From Megaleporinus macrocephalus (Eukaryota; Chordata; Actinopteri; Characiformes; Anostomidae): a stretch of DNA of 64,000 bases. Within the stretch, counting starts at the first letter, position 1; every line of letters starts with the position of its first letter. Position numbers and translations under genes: made by a program. Positions 37,025-48,645 of this stretch are shown piece after piece. Location of the stretch: assembly GCA_021613375.1 (NCBI GenBank), contig CM038716.1, forward strand, positions 3,525,184 to 3,589,183, written 5' to 3'. The notes under the pieces were generated by a model that was given only the letters and a program-made list of their open reading frames with translations, did not search any database and had not been told where the DNA came from.

Positions 37025-37330
37025 TCCACTCATTAAACCGTCTCAGACACCTCCTAAAAGGCCGGATCTAACTGTTTGCATTCTGCTAAGGGGGTTCCCC
37101 AACGGGAGATAGTGAATCGAGTGTCGACTGCATTGTGTGGCCCCAACACTTTTATGCTTCCTTTCTTCTGCTATTTTCCATTCGACCCTTAGGTGACAGT
37201 GAATCAGCGCAAAAAAACAGAGGAAGCTGCAGCCGTCGAGGTTAATTGTGAACGGAGAAGGGAAAGGATGTCGTCTGGTGACTTCTGACCCTAGCCTCTG
37301 GTTGGAGAGGAAGAGCAGCGCGTGGCTGAT
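37025..37330. promoter_or_regulatory. Candidate conserved non-coding element
   Basis: About 300 bases of repeat-free, CpG-containing sequence (AAACCGTCTCAGACACCTCC, GGGAGATAGTGAATCGAGTG, GACAGTGAATCAGCGC, GTCGAGGTTAATTGTGAACG). It is the closest strong block upstream of the exon, about 1.4 kb away. Inferred from composition. Confidence 0.4.
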
Positions 37331-37679
37331 GAGAAAAGTTGACACACACTACGGCCTGAGTTACTAAAAACTGTATATGACGATGACAACGACAACAGGG
37401 ACCAACTCTGCTGTTCTGGCCATGTGCAAATTTGACTGCTTCCTGCTGGCTGATCTTCTACAGCAGAACCACTGCTGCTGTCAATATAATGTAAGATTGA
37501 AGTTAAAAATCTGAAAAAGTTGTCCATATGATGAAATGATTTGATGATATTGTACATGTGTTTGTAAATATAAAGTGCTTCATTTACAGAGTTGGTGGGC
37601 GATACGGCAAAAATATGACAACATGACATACTTGATAACATTTTAACAATATGTTCTATATGTGACAATATTTCTTTTT

Positions 37680-38520
37680 TTTCTGGGGTTTGATCAATTG
37701 GAACTAAAAAACAGAACCAGTAACACCATATTTAAAAATACTATGTATAAAGTTATTTATTTAATGTTTGTAATACTCAATTTGCATTAAAGTATACAAT
37801 TTGTTACAATTAACTTACAATTGAATGCAATTAAATGATCTCTTGTAATGAAACCAGTATTTTGTCATTGATCATATCCATAGTATGTATAGAAAAACAT
37901 TGTAGTGTAAAGTTTCACATTAAAATAAAAAAATCATGATATTTGCCTACAAGGCCTTAAGGTTTGGACTCTTTCACCATACCAAGTGAATTACTGAAAC
38001 ATGCCCAAAGAATCCACTGTTTTGCCATTCAGCAAATCAAAACACTTTTCCCCAATATTAGGCAACATCTCCCTGCAAAATCCAGATGATCATAAGTTTT
38101 GTGCTTTTGTTTACTGATGAGGCCAGCATTATTGCTAATATTTTGATTTGAAGGTGCTATTATTAAGAATTGTTACATTCAACTGGAATCGGTTTCTGCT
38201 AGTCGAGTTCATGTCAGTTTTGTTTCAGGTTCAAATTTAAGTCTTCGTGCTGGGTTAAATTCGGACAGACTTTTGCTAGGCTATGCTCTGGTTTGGGTCA
38301 AAATTGCAGGATCGATTAAGGTAGCAGCGTGTAGTGTATATTGCAACTTACTGAAAACCCTTCCACCCACTTACTTATTGCCCCTAAATCTTAAACACTG
38401 CTCCTTCAGAGCTCTGCTATGAAAACTGCCTGGCACAGCTTTAGTGACTGAAAGATCACAACATGAAACACAAACAAACTCTTGGAGTCAATAGCAAAGG
38501 ATTGCCTGAACTAGCAATTA
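37680..38520. other. AT-rich intronic sequence, nothing recognised
   Basis: No features identified. Confidence 0.5.
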
Positions 38521-38524
38521 GCCC

Positions 38525-38760
38525 TGACGATCATGTTAACATGTGTTAGCTCACCCAGGCTGTCTAATGTGGCATCACTAATCCACTGGAGAACCTGGGC
38601 CACGCTAACACATGGTTCTAACAGCTCTCTAACTAATGTGCCGTCGCTAACGCACTTGGAGCTAACCCGCTGCGAGTAAGTCAGTGTGGAGCTAGCGTGC
38701 TGTGGCTAGCGCGGTGTGGTTAACGTGTTGTGACAGGTAGTGGTGAGTGCTAATGAGGAG
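38525..38760. repeat. Degenerate GCTAAC/GCTAGC repeat patch
   Basis: GCTAACGC, GCTAACCC, GCTAGCGTG, GCTAGCGCG and GTTAACGTG recur at about 20-25-base spacing, most regularly from 38640 to 38735. This fits an old minisatellite. Confidence 0.5.
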
Positions 38761-39769
38761 TGGGGCAGGCTCTCCGGCACATCCTCCTGTCTCCGCACAT
38801 TCCTCTCGCACAGCATGTGGCTAGGCTAAACGGCCCTGTCAGAACCTGAACCATCCCATTCACGTACATAGACACACTTGCTCTTTGATGGGAGGAGTAA
38901 AGTGCCTCTGCAGTGCTTCTACAGTTGTCATCAGTTCACATATCTTGCTGCCTATTTAACCCCTTAAATTCTAGACTGGCTATTCAGTTATAAATGTTGA
39001 GTCATGTTAGACTGATAATATGTGAGATGTTCTTAAAGGTGCATAGGGCTGAAAACCACTCCCATATAGGATAGAGCCATAATTTTCTGTTTGCATTAGA
39101 GATGACTGATATGTTAAATCTACCATTCTACCACTGACAGTAAATAAACGAAAAAATAAACAAAATGTTTATAGTTATTATTATTATTAAAATTAAACAA
39201 ATTACAGTACAAGTTCCAGACTCTTGGAACTGGATGCATTCTGTTTGCGTCATGTACACGGGAAATAGAAGAAGATATCTCAAGTGCGCTTTAATCTCCT
39301 AGAATTTAAGCTAAGCTACCTTTAACAACTACCTTTTATAATCTTTCTTAACCTAGCCTTCTTAATTTTGCCATTTCTTAGGCCCTGTTCATACATGGTA
39401 TATCCCTGGTACAAGCATGCATACATTTATACATCCTTCATTGTTGGCAGAGACACATCAGGATGCTTTAGAGCTCACACTACAAATGTTCTGTCATATA
39501 CAACCCTGGCCACCTTTGTAGGTGGGTTGAGTGATTTCCAAAACATACTCGATCTGCTCACATCTGTGCTATAGCAGTCCGGCTGATGATTCTATCATTC
39601 TAATTTTCTCTTTTGTCCTATGCTTGTTGCCTGTTCCACATTTTAGACTTATGTGCAGTTTGCAGTCCTGTGTGCACACAAGCGTGAATTTAAGACAAAT
39701 TATGACAACACATTTAGTGGTTACATCATGCCATGCCTACTCTGGCCCTGGAGTCTTTTATAACAGTTT

Positions 39770-40450
39770 CAACATGGCTCAGCCAATTAGATTTTAGATC
39801 CAGATCTAGCCATTGTATGAGATTTAATACACTTTCTTGGACTTAGACTAGGACTGGAAATGAGACTGGGACTAGTACTGGGACTTTTTGTGGCATTTGG
39901 TATAGGATCTCAGCACCAAAGCCTCATGTGAGATGAACTGGACGTTTTCTAGCAGACATTAGACAAACATTTGAGCTGTGTGTCCAAGATTACAGGGCTT
40001 TTGTTCTTAAAATGATAGGCCTGTGCTAGGGCTTTGGCTTCAGTTGGGCCTGTGGCCTGAGACCTGGGACCTGGGGCTTGGGGTCTTTGGTGTTTTGGGC
40101 CTGGCAGGGACCAAGGGCTTACAATGCATTTAAACATGGCTCAACCAATAAGATTAGATCCAGAAATAGCCATTTTATAACATTCAATACACTTTTATGC
40201 ACTGAGACAGGGATTGGGATTAGGACTGGGACCTTGACTGTTAAGGAGTTGCTGAGTCATTGGGGCTATGGGCAGAAGGTGTGAGCACCAAAGCCTCAAG
40301 TACGATAGACTGGAGCTGGGGCTCTAACTAATGCCAGACAGAGTTTGTGTTTCACATCCAAGATCTTGGGGCCTATGTTCTCATAGTGGCGGGCTTATGC
40401 TTAGGCTTTAGCTGGACATGGGGTTTTAAGCCTTAAGGCTGAATTTTCTT
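39770..40450. repeat. Tandem duplication of about 362 bp
   Basis: CATGGCTC at 39773 recurs at 40135. The order of landmarks is repeated: CCAAT(T/A)AGATT, then AGATCCAGA, TAGCCATT, (T/C)AATACACTTT, runs of GGGACT/GGATT, then CACCAAAGCCTCA. Between them lie degenerate GGGACCTGGG-type units. The two copies have diverged visibly. Confidence 0.75.
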
Positions 40451-40639
40451 GGGCAGGAGTATCGGCGTTGGCCTAGAGGGACTTTTTTAATAAAAAAAAG
40501 TTTTTTAATATTCAATATATTTCCTTTTCTCTTCACCAGAACGTATTCCACAGACATATAAAACAAATCAAAAGTCACTTTATGATATACTATAGTACAT
40601 ATAGACACACACACAAATAAACACACACTGTCCACTAGC

Positions 40640-41950
40640 TTTCAGACAACAGCTAAGAGCAGGCTAGAGGCCCTTCTATAAAGGGTGGCCCTGCTATGCA
40701 TATGAAACTATAGCAGTAATCTCGGTTATGCTGTTTAAACATCACTCAGTCTCAGAGTCATAGGCTGCCACACTCTCCAAACGCAGAGCTTTTAAAAGTA
40801 ACTCAATCCCTCCTTCACTAACTCCTCCGCTTCTCCATCAGTGCTTCATCCTGCCTCTTAGATTAAAGGAAAAAAATTACAATTCTCTGTGGTCCGAAAC
40901 CCTCATTCGCAGTAGTGGGATTTGACTTTGGTCAATAAACATATTAGTTTCGGAAAAGGTAAACGTCGCTAAAGGAAAATAGACCAGATCAAGGTGCAGA
41001 TTGGGTTCCGTCTCAAAAGAAATCACAGTGGTTGCAGTATTAGATTGCTGATAAAGATCAGGGTTTAGACCAGAGGTAGTCATCAGGGGCTGGTAAATGT
41101 TCACTGCTTTTTCAGTCATAGCTAGATTGCCTTATTCCTAACCTTTATCTGTCGCAATCTATAGCATGTTTTCCTGCACTTAGAAAAAAAACATAAAATC
41201 CACTGATTCAAATCCATTAAACAGTACTTTCATGAATACTTTAGCCAAAAGGTATTCATAAATTAAGCTTTAAATTAGCATAATACGCCTTTTCCTGAAA
41301 AAAAGTCTAGTTATCCAGAGGGAAGAATTTGTGGTAATACATTATTACTGTAGAGGTTTGGGTTTATTTCTATTACTGGCTTTAGCCTAATTACGCATAG
41401 CTACCAGTGGGCATGTAATAATTTACCAAATACATCATTCAATTTGGCACGAAACAGTGGTGTCACAATTTGTTACATCTTTTTACTACTACAAAAAAGT
41501 GGCTGAAAATATGTCGCAAAGTATTCATATCATGGAAAAACATACCATTCACAGCCCCTTGTACACACTAGGGGCTTCACAGGCTAGGACTTTATGCCTG
41601 GTGTTTTGATGCTGTAAGTTTGATGTTCACTAAGCGCCAATCATATGGTTATGACACTAACAATGTGGGTGCCTCAAAGAAGCCAGTAGGTGAGGAGCCT
41701 GGTGATTTCAAGGTCCATATCTCCGGTTTTATGAAAGCTAGCAATGCAATCCAGGGCTCTATAGGAAGGACATGTCAAACTCTAACTGACTTGTGGAAGT
41801 ACTAAACGCTGTTATCACTTGTTTACTAAAGACATAAATAAAATGTCTTGTGTAATAGGAGAGGCAGTATAACACCCTACAATACGGTTTGAAGTCGGTT
41901 ACTCTTTTTTTGGCCAAGTTATATATACATAGCATACTTTCCTTAACTTT
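40640..41950. other. AT-rich intronic sequence, nothing recognised
   Basis: No features identified. Confidence 0.5.
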
Positions 41951-41952
41951 AA

Positions 41953-41978
41953 GGCTCTCTCTCTCTCTCTCTCTCTGA

Positions 41979-42045
<67 letters not shown>
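41953..42045. repeat. (CT)n-(TA)n compound microsatellite
   Basis: CT alternation to 41996 with one GA interruption, then about 49 bases of TA. Confidence 0.96.
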
Positions 42046-42046
<1 letters not shown>

Positions 42047-42479
42047 CATTAAAGTTCATTTTATTTTCTATGCTGATGCAAAATCCACCCAATCATTCTA
42101 GAACTATTTATTTTTATGTAAATATTTGTTGGTACAATCTGGTATTTGTTCAATCATATATATGTGTGCAGAAAGTTATCTGGTAACTAAACTACTTTTT
42201 GGCTGTGTTGCACCAGTGTTCACAAATCTTAAGAACAGCAGTTTTAATATTCTCTTGTCTCAAACCTCTGCTTTATTAAGACCTGTATTGTTGGCGTATG
42301 GCCCTTGTAGTTTCACTGGTGTATTCCCGTAAAGTGTTTTAAACCTTCGGTAAAAATAGCTGTTTTCTCAAGCCTGATTCAGACCATAGGATCTTAGGAT
42401 GAAGAAACACAATAAGCCCTGAGTATAGTAACAAACATCATAACCAAATGAAGACAGACTATCACATACACACACACAA

Positions 42480-42715
42480 GCTGAGGTGTTTTCCACATAA
42501 GGACCAGCCCTCCACCCCTGATAGCAATCAGTCTATGGCATGGGCAGCATGGGAGTTATAATGAGCTCATTCAGATCGGGGGGTGCCAGAGCCACCCGGA
42601 GAACATCAATTAGAACAGAGCGTTCTAGAATAAACCGCTGGCCATTGGTCCCCTGATGATGTCACTCGCACAAACACAACAATCACTGTCCGAGAATCCT
42701 GAAGAATAGGAGCAT
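42480..42715. promoter_or_regulatory. Candidate conserved non-coding element
   Basis: Unique, GC-balanced block (TTTTCCACATAAGGACCAGC, CTGATAGCAATCAGTCTATG, GTTATAATGAGCTCATTCAG, GAACATCAATTAGAACAGAG, CCTGATGATGTCACTCG). It contains an ATTA-type core and a TGATGTCA CRE/ATF-like site. Conservation not tested. Confidence 0.45.
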
Positions 42716-42879
42716 TTCCTGTCATTTAATATGGAACATGACGCATTGCATCCTGTGCCACCCATAATGCAAAGATAAAGTGCAGTGATGACTGCGTGTG
42801 TGAGTGTGTCAGTGCTAAGAGTTTTTTTTTACCAAGCCTATTTATTTTTTCCCAACAATGAGCTAAAACAACGCCCTGA

Positions 42880-43202
42880 GAGAGACAGACGTACTGAGAG
42901 AGAGATAAAGAGGCAATTAACGTGAGAGTGTGAAAGTAAGGGAAAGATAAATGAGGAAAAAATAAAGGGAAAGGGAAAGTGGGAAAGCAAGAGAGGTAGA
43001 GCAACAGAGTGTGACAGACGGAGAGGGTAAGAAAGCGAGAGCAGTGTTTTAAAAGCAGAAGAGGAGAAAGAAAGAAAAAAAGATTTGAAAAGAGTGTAAA
43101 AGTGTAAGAGACTGTAAAAGCAGGAGAGAAAGAGAGTATGAGAATGGAGGAAGAGAAAATGGAAAGAGAAAAGGGGAGAGTGTCAAAGCAGTGGATGGAG
43201 AA

Positions 43203-43239
<37 letters not shown>

Positions 43240-43645
43240 AAGAACAAGTCAGAAAGAGTTTAAAGCGGGAGAGAGAAAGACAGAGAGTGACCGGGAAAGA
43301 TACAGACAGAGAGGGAGAGAGAATGGGGAGAGAGAGATTGAGAGGGAGACAGAAATAGATAGACAGGCACAGAGGCAGACAGAGATGGAGATCAAGAAGA
43401 GAAGTGAGAGAGGGGGAGAGAGAGATGAAGAGGGAGACAGAGAGAGATAGACAGGCAGAGCGGGAGAAAGAGAGACACTGAGAGAAAGAAGGAGAGTGAG
43501 AGAGGGGGAGAGAGAGATGGAGAGGAAGGGAAATAGAGAGAGATGGAGAGGAGGAAGAGGGATAGAGAAGATAGAGAGAGAAACAGAGGGAGAGAGGAGG
43601 AGATAGAGAGAGAAAGGGTGAGAGAGAGGGGGAGAGGGATGGTTG
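42880..43645 (+). repeat. Polypurine (G/A) domain, about 765 bp
   Basis: The + strand is nearly all A and G, built on GAGAGA, GGGAGA and AGACAGAGA units. It includes (GACA)n at 43206-43239. Minus-strand Ser/Leu-rich frames across it are artefacts. Confidence 0.93.
43206..43239. repeat. (GACA)n microsatellite
   Basis: About eight tandem GACA units. A shorter GACA run occurs near 46103-46121. Confidence 0.95.
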
Positions 43646-43795
43646 GTAGGTGTGGCTTTGTTTATGAGTATAAACATCATCATGAGGGACAAACAGAACT
43701 TCTTACTAAAACCTTTCATTAGTGCACAAACTGTCAGTGTGTAGTCTAACTCTCCAGGCAACCCCCTACGATATCGCTCACTATCACACACACAG

Positions 43796-43796
43796 C

Positions 43797-43833
<37 letters not shown>
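43796..43833. repeat. (CA)n microsatellite
   Basis: Pure CA alternation; impure CA-rich sequence continues to about 43960. Confidence 0.95.
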
Positions 43834-43836
<3 letters not shown>

Positions 43837-44084
43837 TATAGTAAACCACACAAAGGCACACACAGACACATACACAGACATATACATTAACCTGCATGCA
43901 CACACACACATACTGTAAACCAACACACAGTCATACAATAAACCACACACACACACACACCCACAGGACTGTATTCCCATAACTGTATGACATAACGATG
44001 CTTGGCGATGTCAACACCACAGTTATTATTACTATCAGTAAAAACAGCACATGTGACTGTACAATCTTATGTGTTAGCAGGTAA

Positions 44085-44149
44085 GTGTGTGTGTGTGTGT
44101 GTGAGAGAGAGAATAAGCATGTGAGAATGTGTGTGTGTGTGTGTGTGTG
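44085..44149. repeat. (GT)n-(GA)n-(GT)n compound microsatellite
   Basis: Two GT runs separated by GAGAGAGAGAAT and a short spacer. Confidence 0.93.
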
Positions 44150-44159
44150 AATGGTTTTC

Positions 44160-44335
44160 ACCTCTGCTCCGGGGTTCTGGCTCTCTCATACATCTTGTGA
44201 TTATGCGGAGCAGCGTGGGACCCCGCATCATTACCGCCTACATTAAAGATGGTAGGAGCAGCCATTAATCACCATGACAACACACCCTAATGGAGAGGTG
44301 ACCCAGTCAACGCCCGGGGACGTCAGGACGCACAC
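44160..44335. promoter_or_regulatory. Candidate conserved non-coding element
   Basis: Contains CATCTTGTGATTATGCGGAG, GTGGGACCCCGCATCATTAC, AGCAGCCATTAATCACCATG, ACAACACACCCTAATGGAGA and GGGGACGTCAGG. TTAATC and CTAATGG are homeodomain-type cores. Framed by CA/GT microsatellites on both sides. Conservation not tested. Confidence 0.5.
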
Positions 44336-44423
44336 ACGCGCACGCACACACACATGCACACACAGGACAAATGTGTTTACTGTGATCTAACCGAACTGGC
44401 CAGAAAGTACAGCACAGACACAG

Positions 44424-44449
44424 ACACACACACACACACACACACACAC
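44424..44449. repeat. (CA)n microsatellite
   Basis: Pure CA alternation. Confidence 0.95.
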
Positions 44450-44454
44450 CCTCC

Positions 44455-44580
44455 AGCACTGTCGTCGGTAAATATAGATACAGGTCCTCTTATCGGTTGT
44501 AATAGGGTCAGATTTGCTTTCTAAGCATGTGATGATGGAGGAGGAGATTAAGATCCTGGGCATCTGACCAGTGCTTCTTA
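44455..44580. promoter_or_regulatory. Candidate conserved non-coding block
   Basis: Repeat-free: GTCGTCGGTAAATATAGATA, CTTATCGGTTGTAATAGGGT and CTAAGCATGTGATGATGGAG. Sits between (CA)n and (CT)n. Possibly one element together with 44160-44335, split by the microsatellite. Confidence 0.4.

Positions 44581-44582
<2 letters not shown>

Positions 44583-44615
<33 letters not shown>
44583..44615. repeat. (CT)n microsatellite
   Basis: About 33 bases of CT alternation. Confidence 0.96.
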
Positions 44616-44619
<4 letters not shown>

Positions 44620-44812
44620 CAGCTCAAACTTGCTTGAGTTGACAGCAAGGATGCCATTTTGCTATTAATATATGATGTAATACACAGTCGCAGGCAAAAG
44701 TCAGTTTGTTTATTATCTAAGTGAAGGTAAGTTACGTTCCACAGCTTTTGCACATTTTAGTGCACAGGTTCTATTTAATTAGAGGCAAAAAGAATAATCA
44801 TAAACTTCTTAA

Positions 44813-45170
44813 ATCCTTCCATCCATCTATCCATTATCTTCCGCTTTATCCTTCTAGTCAAAGTCACAGGGCGGCTGGAGCCAATGCCAGCGTCATCGGG
44901 TGAAGGCGGAGTACACCATGGACAGGTCGCCAGTCCATTACATGACCAACACACACTCATGCACACACTCAAACCTACGGGCAATTTAGAGTGAGCGACC
45001 AACCTAATATTCATGTGTTTGGACTGTGGGAGGAAACCGGAGTACCCGGAGGAAACCCGTTCAAGCACAGGGAGAACATGCAAACTCCACGCAGAATAGC
45101 CCAGACCGGGAATCCAACCCGGATCTTGCTGTAAGGCGACAGCGCTAACCACTACACCACCCATACTGCT
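44813..45170 (-). mobile_element. Near full-length tRNA-derived SINE
   Basis: Read on the minus strand, it starts with a tRNA-like head. The A-box region TAGTGGTTAGCG is at 45154-45143 and the B-box GGTTGGATTCC at 45119-45109. The body contains the widespread fish motif around GGAGTACCCGG and GGAGAACATGC (+ strand). The tail ends in GGAT/GGATG tandem units. A truncated tail of the same family lies at 56988-57066. Confidence 0.85.
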
Positions 45171-45199
45171 AAATCTACTTAACAAAAAAAAGTAATGCA

Positions 45200-46905
45200 C
45201 TACAACTACTGTGGATCACTTAACAGACCTCTGCAGTCGACACACTCAAGAGTTGTACTTAGGTCAGTGGTATTGAAGGCAAAACGGAAAAAATTGGAGC
45301 TAGGACCATTCCCTGAGGAACCCCGTTGTGCTTATGACCCATTCAAACACACAGTTCCGCTGTCGCACCAAAGATGGGGACTCGAGCTTAACAGATTCAG
45401 CCAGTGTGTACCAACTGTCGTTTGGTGGCCACAACCTACTGTTTTTTTAAATAATGATTTAATAATTATTTATAGTGTGGCATTAATAATGATATCTGTA
45501 TATTGATACTTATACAGTACCTGTGACATGCGACAGTAGACACAATTTAACAACACACTGGTGGTGTGGGATGACAAACAGCAGTAAAAATGCTCATGGC
45601 TAAAGCTGTAACTGCAGTATTTAGTGGGAAAAACATGTCAATGGGAGCTCTCTCCCGGAATGACTGAGCCAGACTTCTTTCAGTAATCACTCATCTGCTG
45701 CTGTGTAGTCACTTCAAGGTAATGTTAGTCCGGATTGTTTTTGAGGGAGCAGAAGGAATTGCCAGACTCTCGGTTTGATGATAGCCTACAGCCTTGTTTC
45801 AGCCTTTAGCTAGCAACTCAGCCCGCTAGCCTCATGATTAAGGTCCCATGGCCTTATGTTACAAGCAAAAACATTGAAAGTCACAGCTATTGACAGTGTG
45901 AAAAACCCTGTTATTTGGTGATACGTGACCATGACAGAGTATGAAATTCTATAACAAAGACTAATACCATCAAGATGACCTCATGTGCCGAAGTTGTTTG
46001 GAAGGTACGGCACTTTTCTAGCAAATTTGGTGAGTTTACACCCTGCATTTTCTAAAGCCCTTCTCAATTTTACCAAGAAGTAACATGTGGTTTGATGGGC
46101 AGACAGACAGACAGACAGAGGGTTATGATTACAGAATCATACAAGAACAACAATGATAAGATACACTATGTTCAGAAATATGTCTAGGAATTTGGATGCA
46201 CCACTCTGCGAATGTGCAATGCACCATAAAAGTACACCACAAAAGGGCAATGAAACCAGCCGCACTCAGCTATAGTGAAGACATAATACACCCACACAAT
46301 AAAAGCAATGTTTAGCACAGCGTGGTGAAGCAGACAGAGGCAAGAGCCAAATCCCAGTGCAGCATGATGACGGTAGGTGGTCCTGCTTTTGCAGAACCAC
46401 AGTTTATCAGGACATAACATGAGCAGAGCTATTAGAGATGGAACTGGGTCATTCATGTATGACCAGCAACAGTAAAAGTAGCTTTGCGGAAATATTTGAA
46501 AACTTTAGTTACTGTATACATCATCATGATTAAAACAGTAAGTTTGTTGTTGCACAAAACAGTTGTGTTTGCTGTAATTGCTTTTTTTTAGTTATTTTGA
46601 AAAACGTGTCTTGTCAGTTTGAAAATGTTTCCGTGTCAAAAAATCAAGCGTGCAGTTGATTTTTTTTTAACGAATACCATATTTTCAATGAATATCATAA
46701 AATATCCATCAATGTACTTGAAAAACGTAGTGATGGCATTTTAAATGTTTATGACTTATTTAATCATTCTTCATAAGTATTATAAGTACTTTATAATTAT
46801 GCACAGATCATTATCCATTTGAAACGCATTATAAGAAAATATAAGTCTTTTCATTACAAAATGTGAGTCAACAAAGAATCAATCATAGCACTTTTAATGT
46901 GTATA
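45200..46905. other. Intronic sequence, nothing recognised
   Basis: Frames at 45195-45506 (+) and 46184-46456 (-) show no domain I recognise. They could be transposon remnants. No regulatory block stands out. Confidence 0.4.
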
Positions 46906-46909
46906 AATA

Positions 46910-47615
46910 CAGCACCCTCCACAACTATTGGTACTCCTCATTAAGATGGGTTAAAAACCTCAAAATAAATTTTTATTGCAGAAGCAGAATCTCACACTGA
47001 AAATTGTAAAAAAAAACATAAAAAATGTATTTACTTATTTCTCATAAAATTACCTTGTGGAACAATTATTTGCACCCCTGACAATTCCTAGACAATAAAA
47101 GTAATTGAAGCATTTCTGTCATTTCTACTGTAGTTTATAAAGTTGTATCTAGAAACCATTATTTGTAATTCATCATTTTCTGTTTCCCTGGGGTATAAAT
47201 AGGACATGACACAGAGGCCTATTTTGCGTATCCACTCTTCAACATGGGAAAGAAAAGAGAACACACCTCAAGTAAGGCACCAGGAACCTTGTTAGGGTGC
47301 ATGTCATCATGAACTCATTTTAAATCAAAATCTGTTGGCCTCTGCCTGAAAGCTGAAGATGGATCGTCACTGGGTCTTTCAGCAAGATAATGACCCTAAA
47401 CATGTGACCAAATCTACAAAAAAATTGGTTCACCAGACACAAAATCTAGCTCTTACCATGGCCTTCTCAGTCCCCAGATCTCGACCCAATTTAAAACTTG
47501 TAATGAAAATTTTTCTCTCTTTTTGCATTGTTGTCCTATATTATTAAAAATATATATTATTCGAAGCCTGAGAACACATCTTAACAAGGGGTACCAATAA
47601 TTGTGGAAGGCGCTG
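46910..47615 (+). mobile_element. Tc1-like transposon, both ends present, internally deleted (706 bp)
   Basis: The left end CAGCACCCTCCACAACTATT and the inverted right end CAGCGCCTTCCACAATTATT continue to agree for about 36 of 43 bases. Both ends are flanked by TA (46908-46909 and 47616-47617), the Tc1/mariner target site. The transposase relic is listed separately. The element cannot move by itself. Confidence 0.9.
47359..47547 (+). pseudogene. Tc1 transposase fragment
   Basis: Encodes WVFQQDNDPKHVTKSTKK, the segment around the second catalytic Asp of Tc1-type DD34E transposases. About 15 residues later the frame falls apart, although SQSPDL/DPI-type codons are recognisable in another frame. 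N-terminal DNA-binding domains are absent through deletion. Confidence 0.85.
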
Positions 47616-47619
47616 TATT

Positions 47620-48490
47620 CATACAAACTTTTGTTACCAAATCAGGAAGTTATATACACCTTTACAATGGCTTCTGAACATGAGCTTCATACAAATTGTA
47701 ATGTTTTTTCTTTTTTTGGTTTCTTTTACAATAGATGCAATTGTAACCAAAAGTAGCAATGTATACACCACAAATAGTAAGTAGTGGGGGAAAAAAATCC
47801 AAATAACATATTACCACAATATTTTGGGAGCCATAACTTGTGAGGGGTGGATGTCAAAGGCAGTTAATTATTATGTGGTTATAACAGAGCAAAGTTTTCC
47901 TTTGGGGACATAATCTGCAGTTGAAAAAAGGTTATGAATCACAATATATCTTTTCACATTACACACAAAAATAATGAATCGTGACTTTAGTGTCACAATA
48001 ATATCATATTGTGGGGCCTGTGTGTATTCTCGCCTCTACAAATGATATATTTAGCTCAAAATGATCAGATTTTAAGATTTTGGGGGGAAAACATAAATTT
48101 TCCCATTATATTACCTTTATGTACAAATTGTGCTCTAAAGTTTGCAGGACAAAAAAAATCTAAGCTAAACCTAGACGATAACTAATTTTATAACAAAATA
48201 TGTAATATGATTAGGGATTTGCACATAAACTATACATACTTTATTACAAAACAAAATTAGTACCTGTACATAACACCCACTGCATTTTTTTATATTTGGA
48301 TTATTTGTACTTTGAGTATCTATTTACATTAGACTGAATCAAGAAAACAGCCTGTATTTAGTAACTAAAAGAAGAATCTTATTCTGATTCTGCCACAAAA
48401 CAGCAGCTATGTGATTGTTAGAAACACTGGCTTGTGTTTAAACTCTGCTCTGAAAGCAGGGCTGATGCTTGTTTAGTTGTGTTTGTTCAG
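47620..48490. other. AT-rich intronic sequence, nothing recognised
   Basis: No features identified. Confidence 0.5.
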
Positions 48491-48494
48491 AATA

Positions 48495-48645
48495 CACATA
48501 CGCCTGCCTATAAATCAAAGCGGGGAAAAAAATACAAACACTGCATCTGTAAGATGAACGACCATTCTAAATTAAATCACCTCCATTCAGTCTTTCCCGC
48601 TATTTAGAGGCACTCACGAAAACACCCAAGACTCACTTACCGATG
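48495..48645. promoter_or_regulatory. Candidate conserved non-coding block
   Basis: CTGCCTATAAATCAAAGCGG, ATGAACGACCATTCTAAATT and AAATCACCTCCATTCAGTCT lie in AT-rich but motif-dense, repeat-free sequence that ends at a (GT)n run. ATCAAAG is a TCF/LEF-type core. Conservation not tested. Confidence 0.4.

Noticed and set aside
37291..37668. A 125-residue minus-strand frame near the exon
   Set aside because: No recognisable domain and no link to PRDM exon 1. Composition resembles translated intron.
43249..43980. A 243-residue minus-strand frame rich in Ser, Leu and Val/Cys
   Set aside because: It is the complement of the purine tract plus (CA)n repeats; there is no domain.
45109..45160. Possible tRNA gene on the minus strand
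   Set aside because: A- and B-box-like sequences are present, but the sequence continues into the SINE body and the anticodon and acceptor stems do not fold properly. It is a SINE head.
44775..45200. A 141-residue minus-strand frame
   Set aside because: Fully explained by the SINE; the residues are translation of non-coding SINE sequence.
46184..46456. A 90-residue minus-strand hydrophobic frame
   Set aside because: No known family, no splice or promoter evidence. It could be a transposon relic, but I cannot place it.
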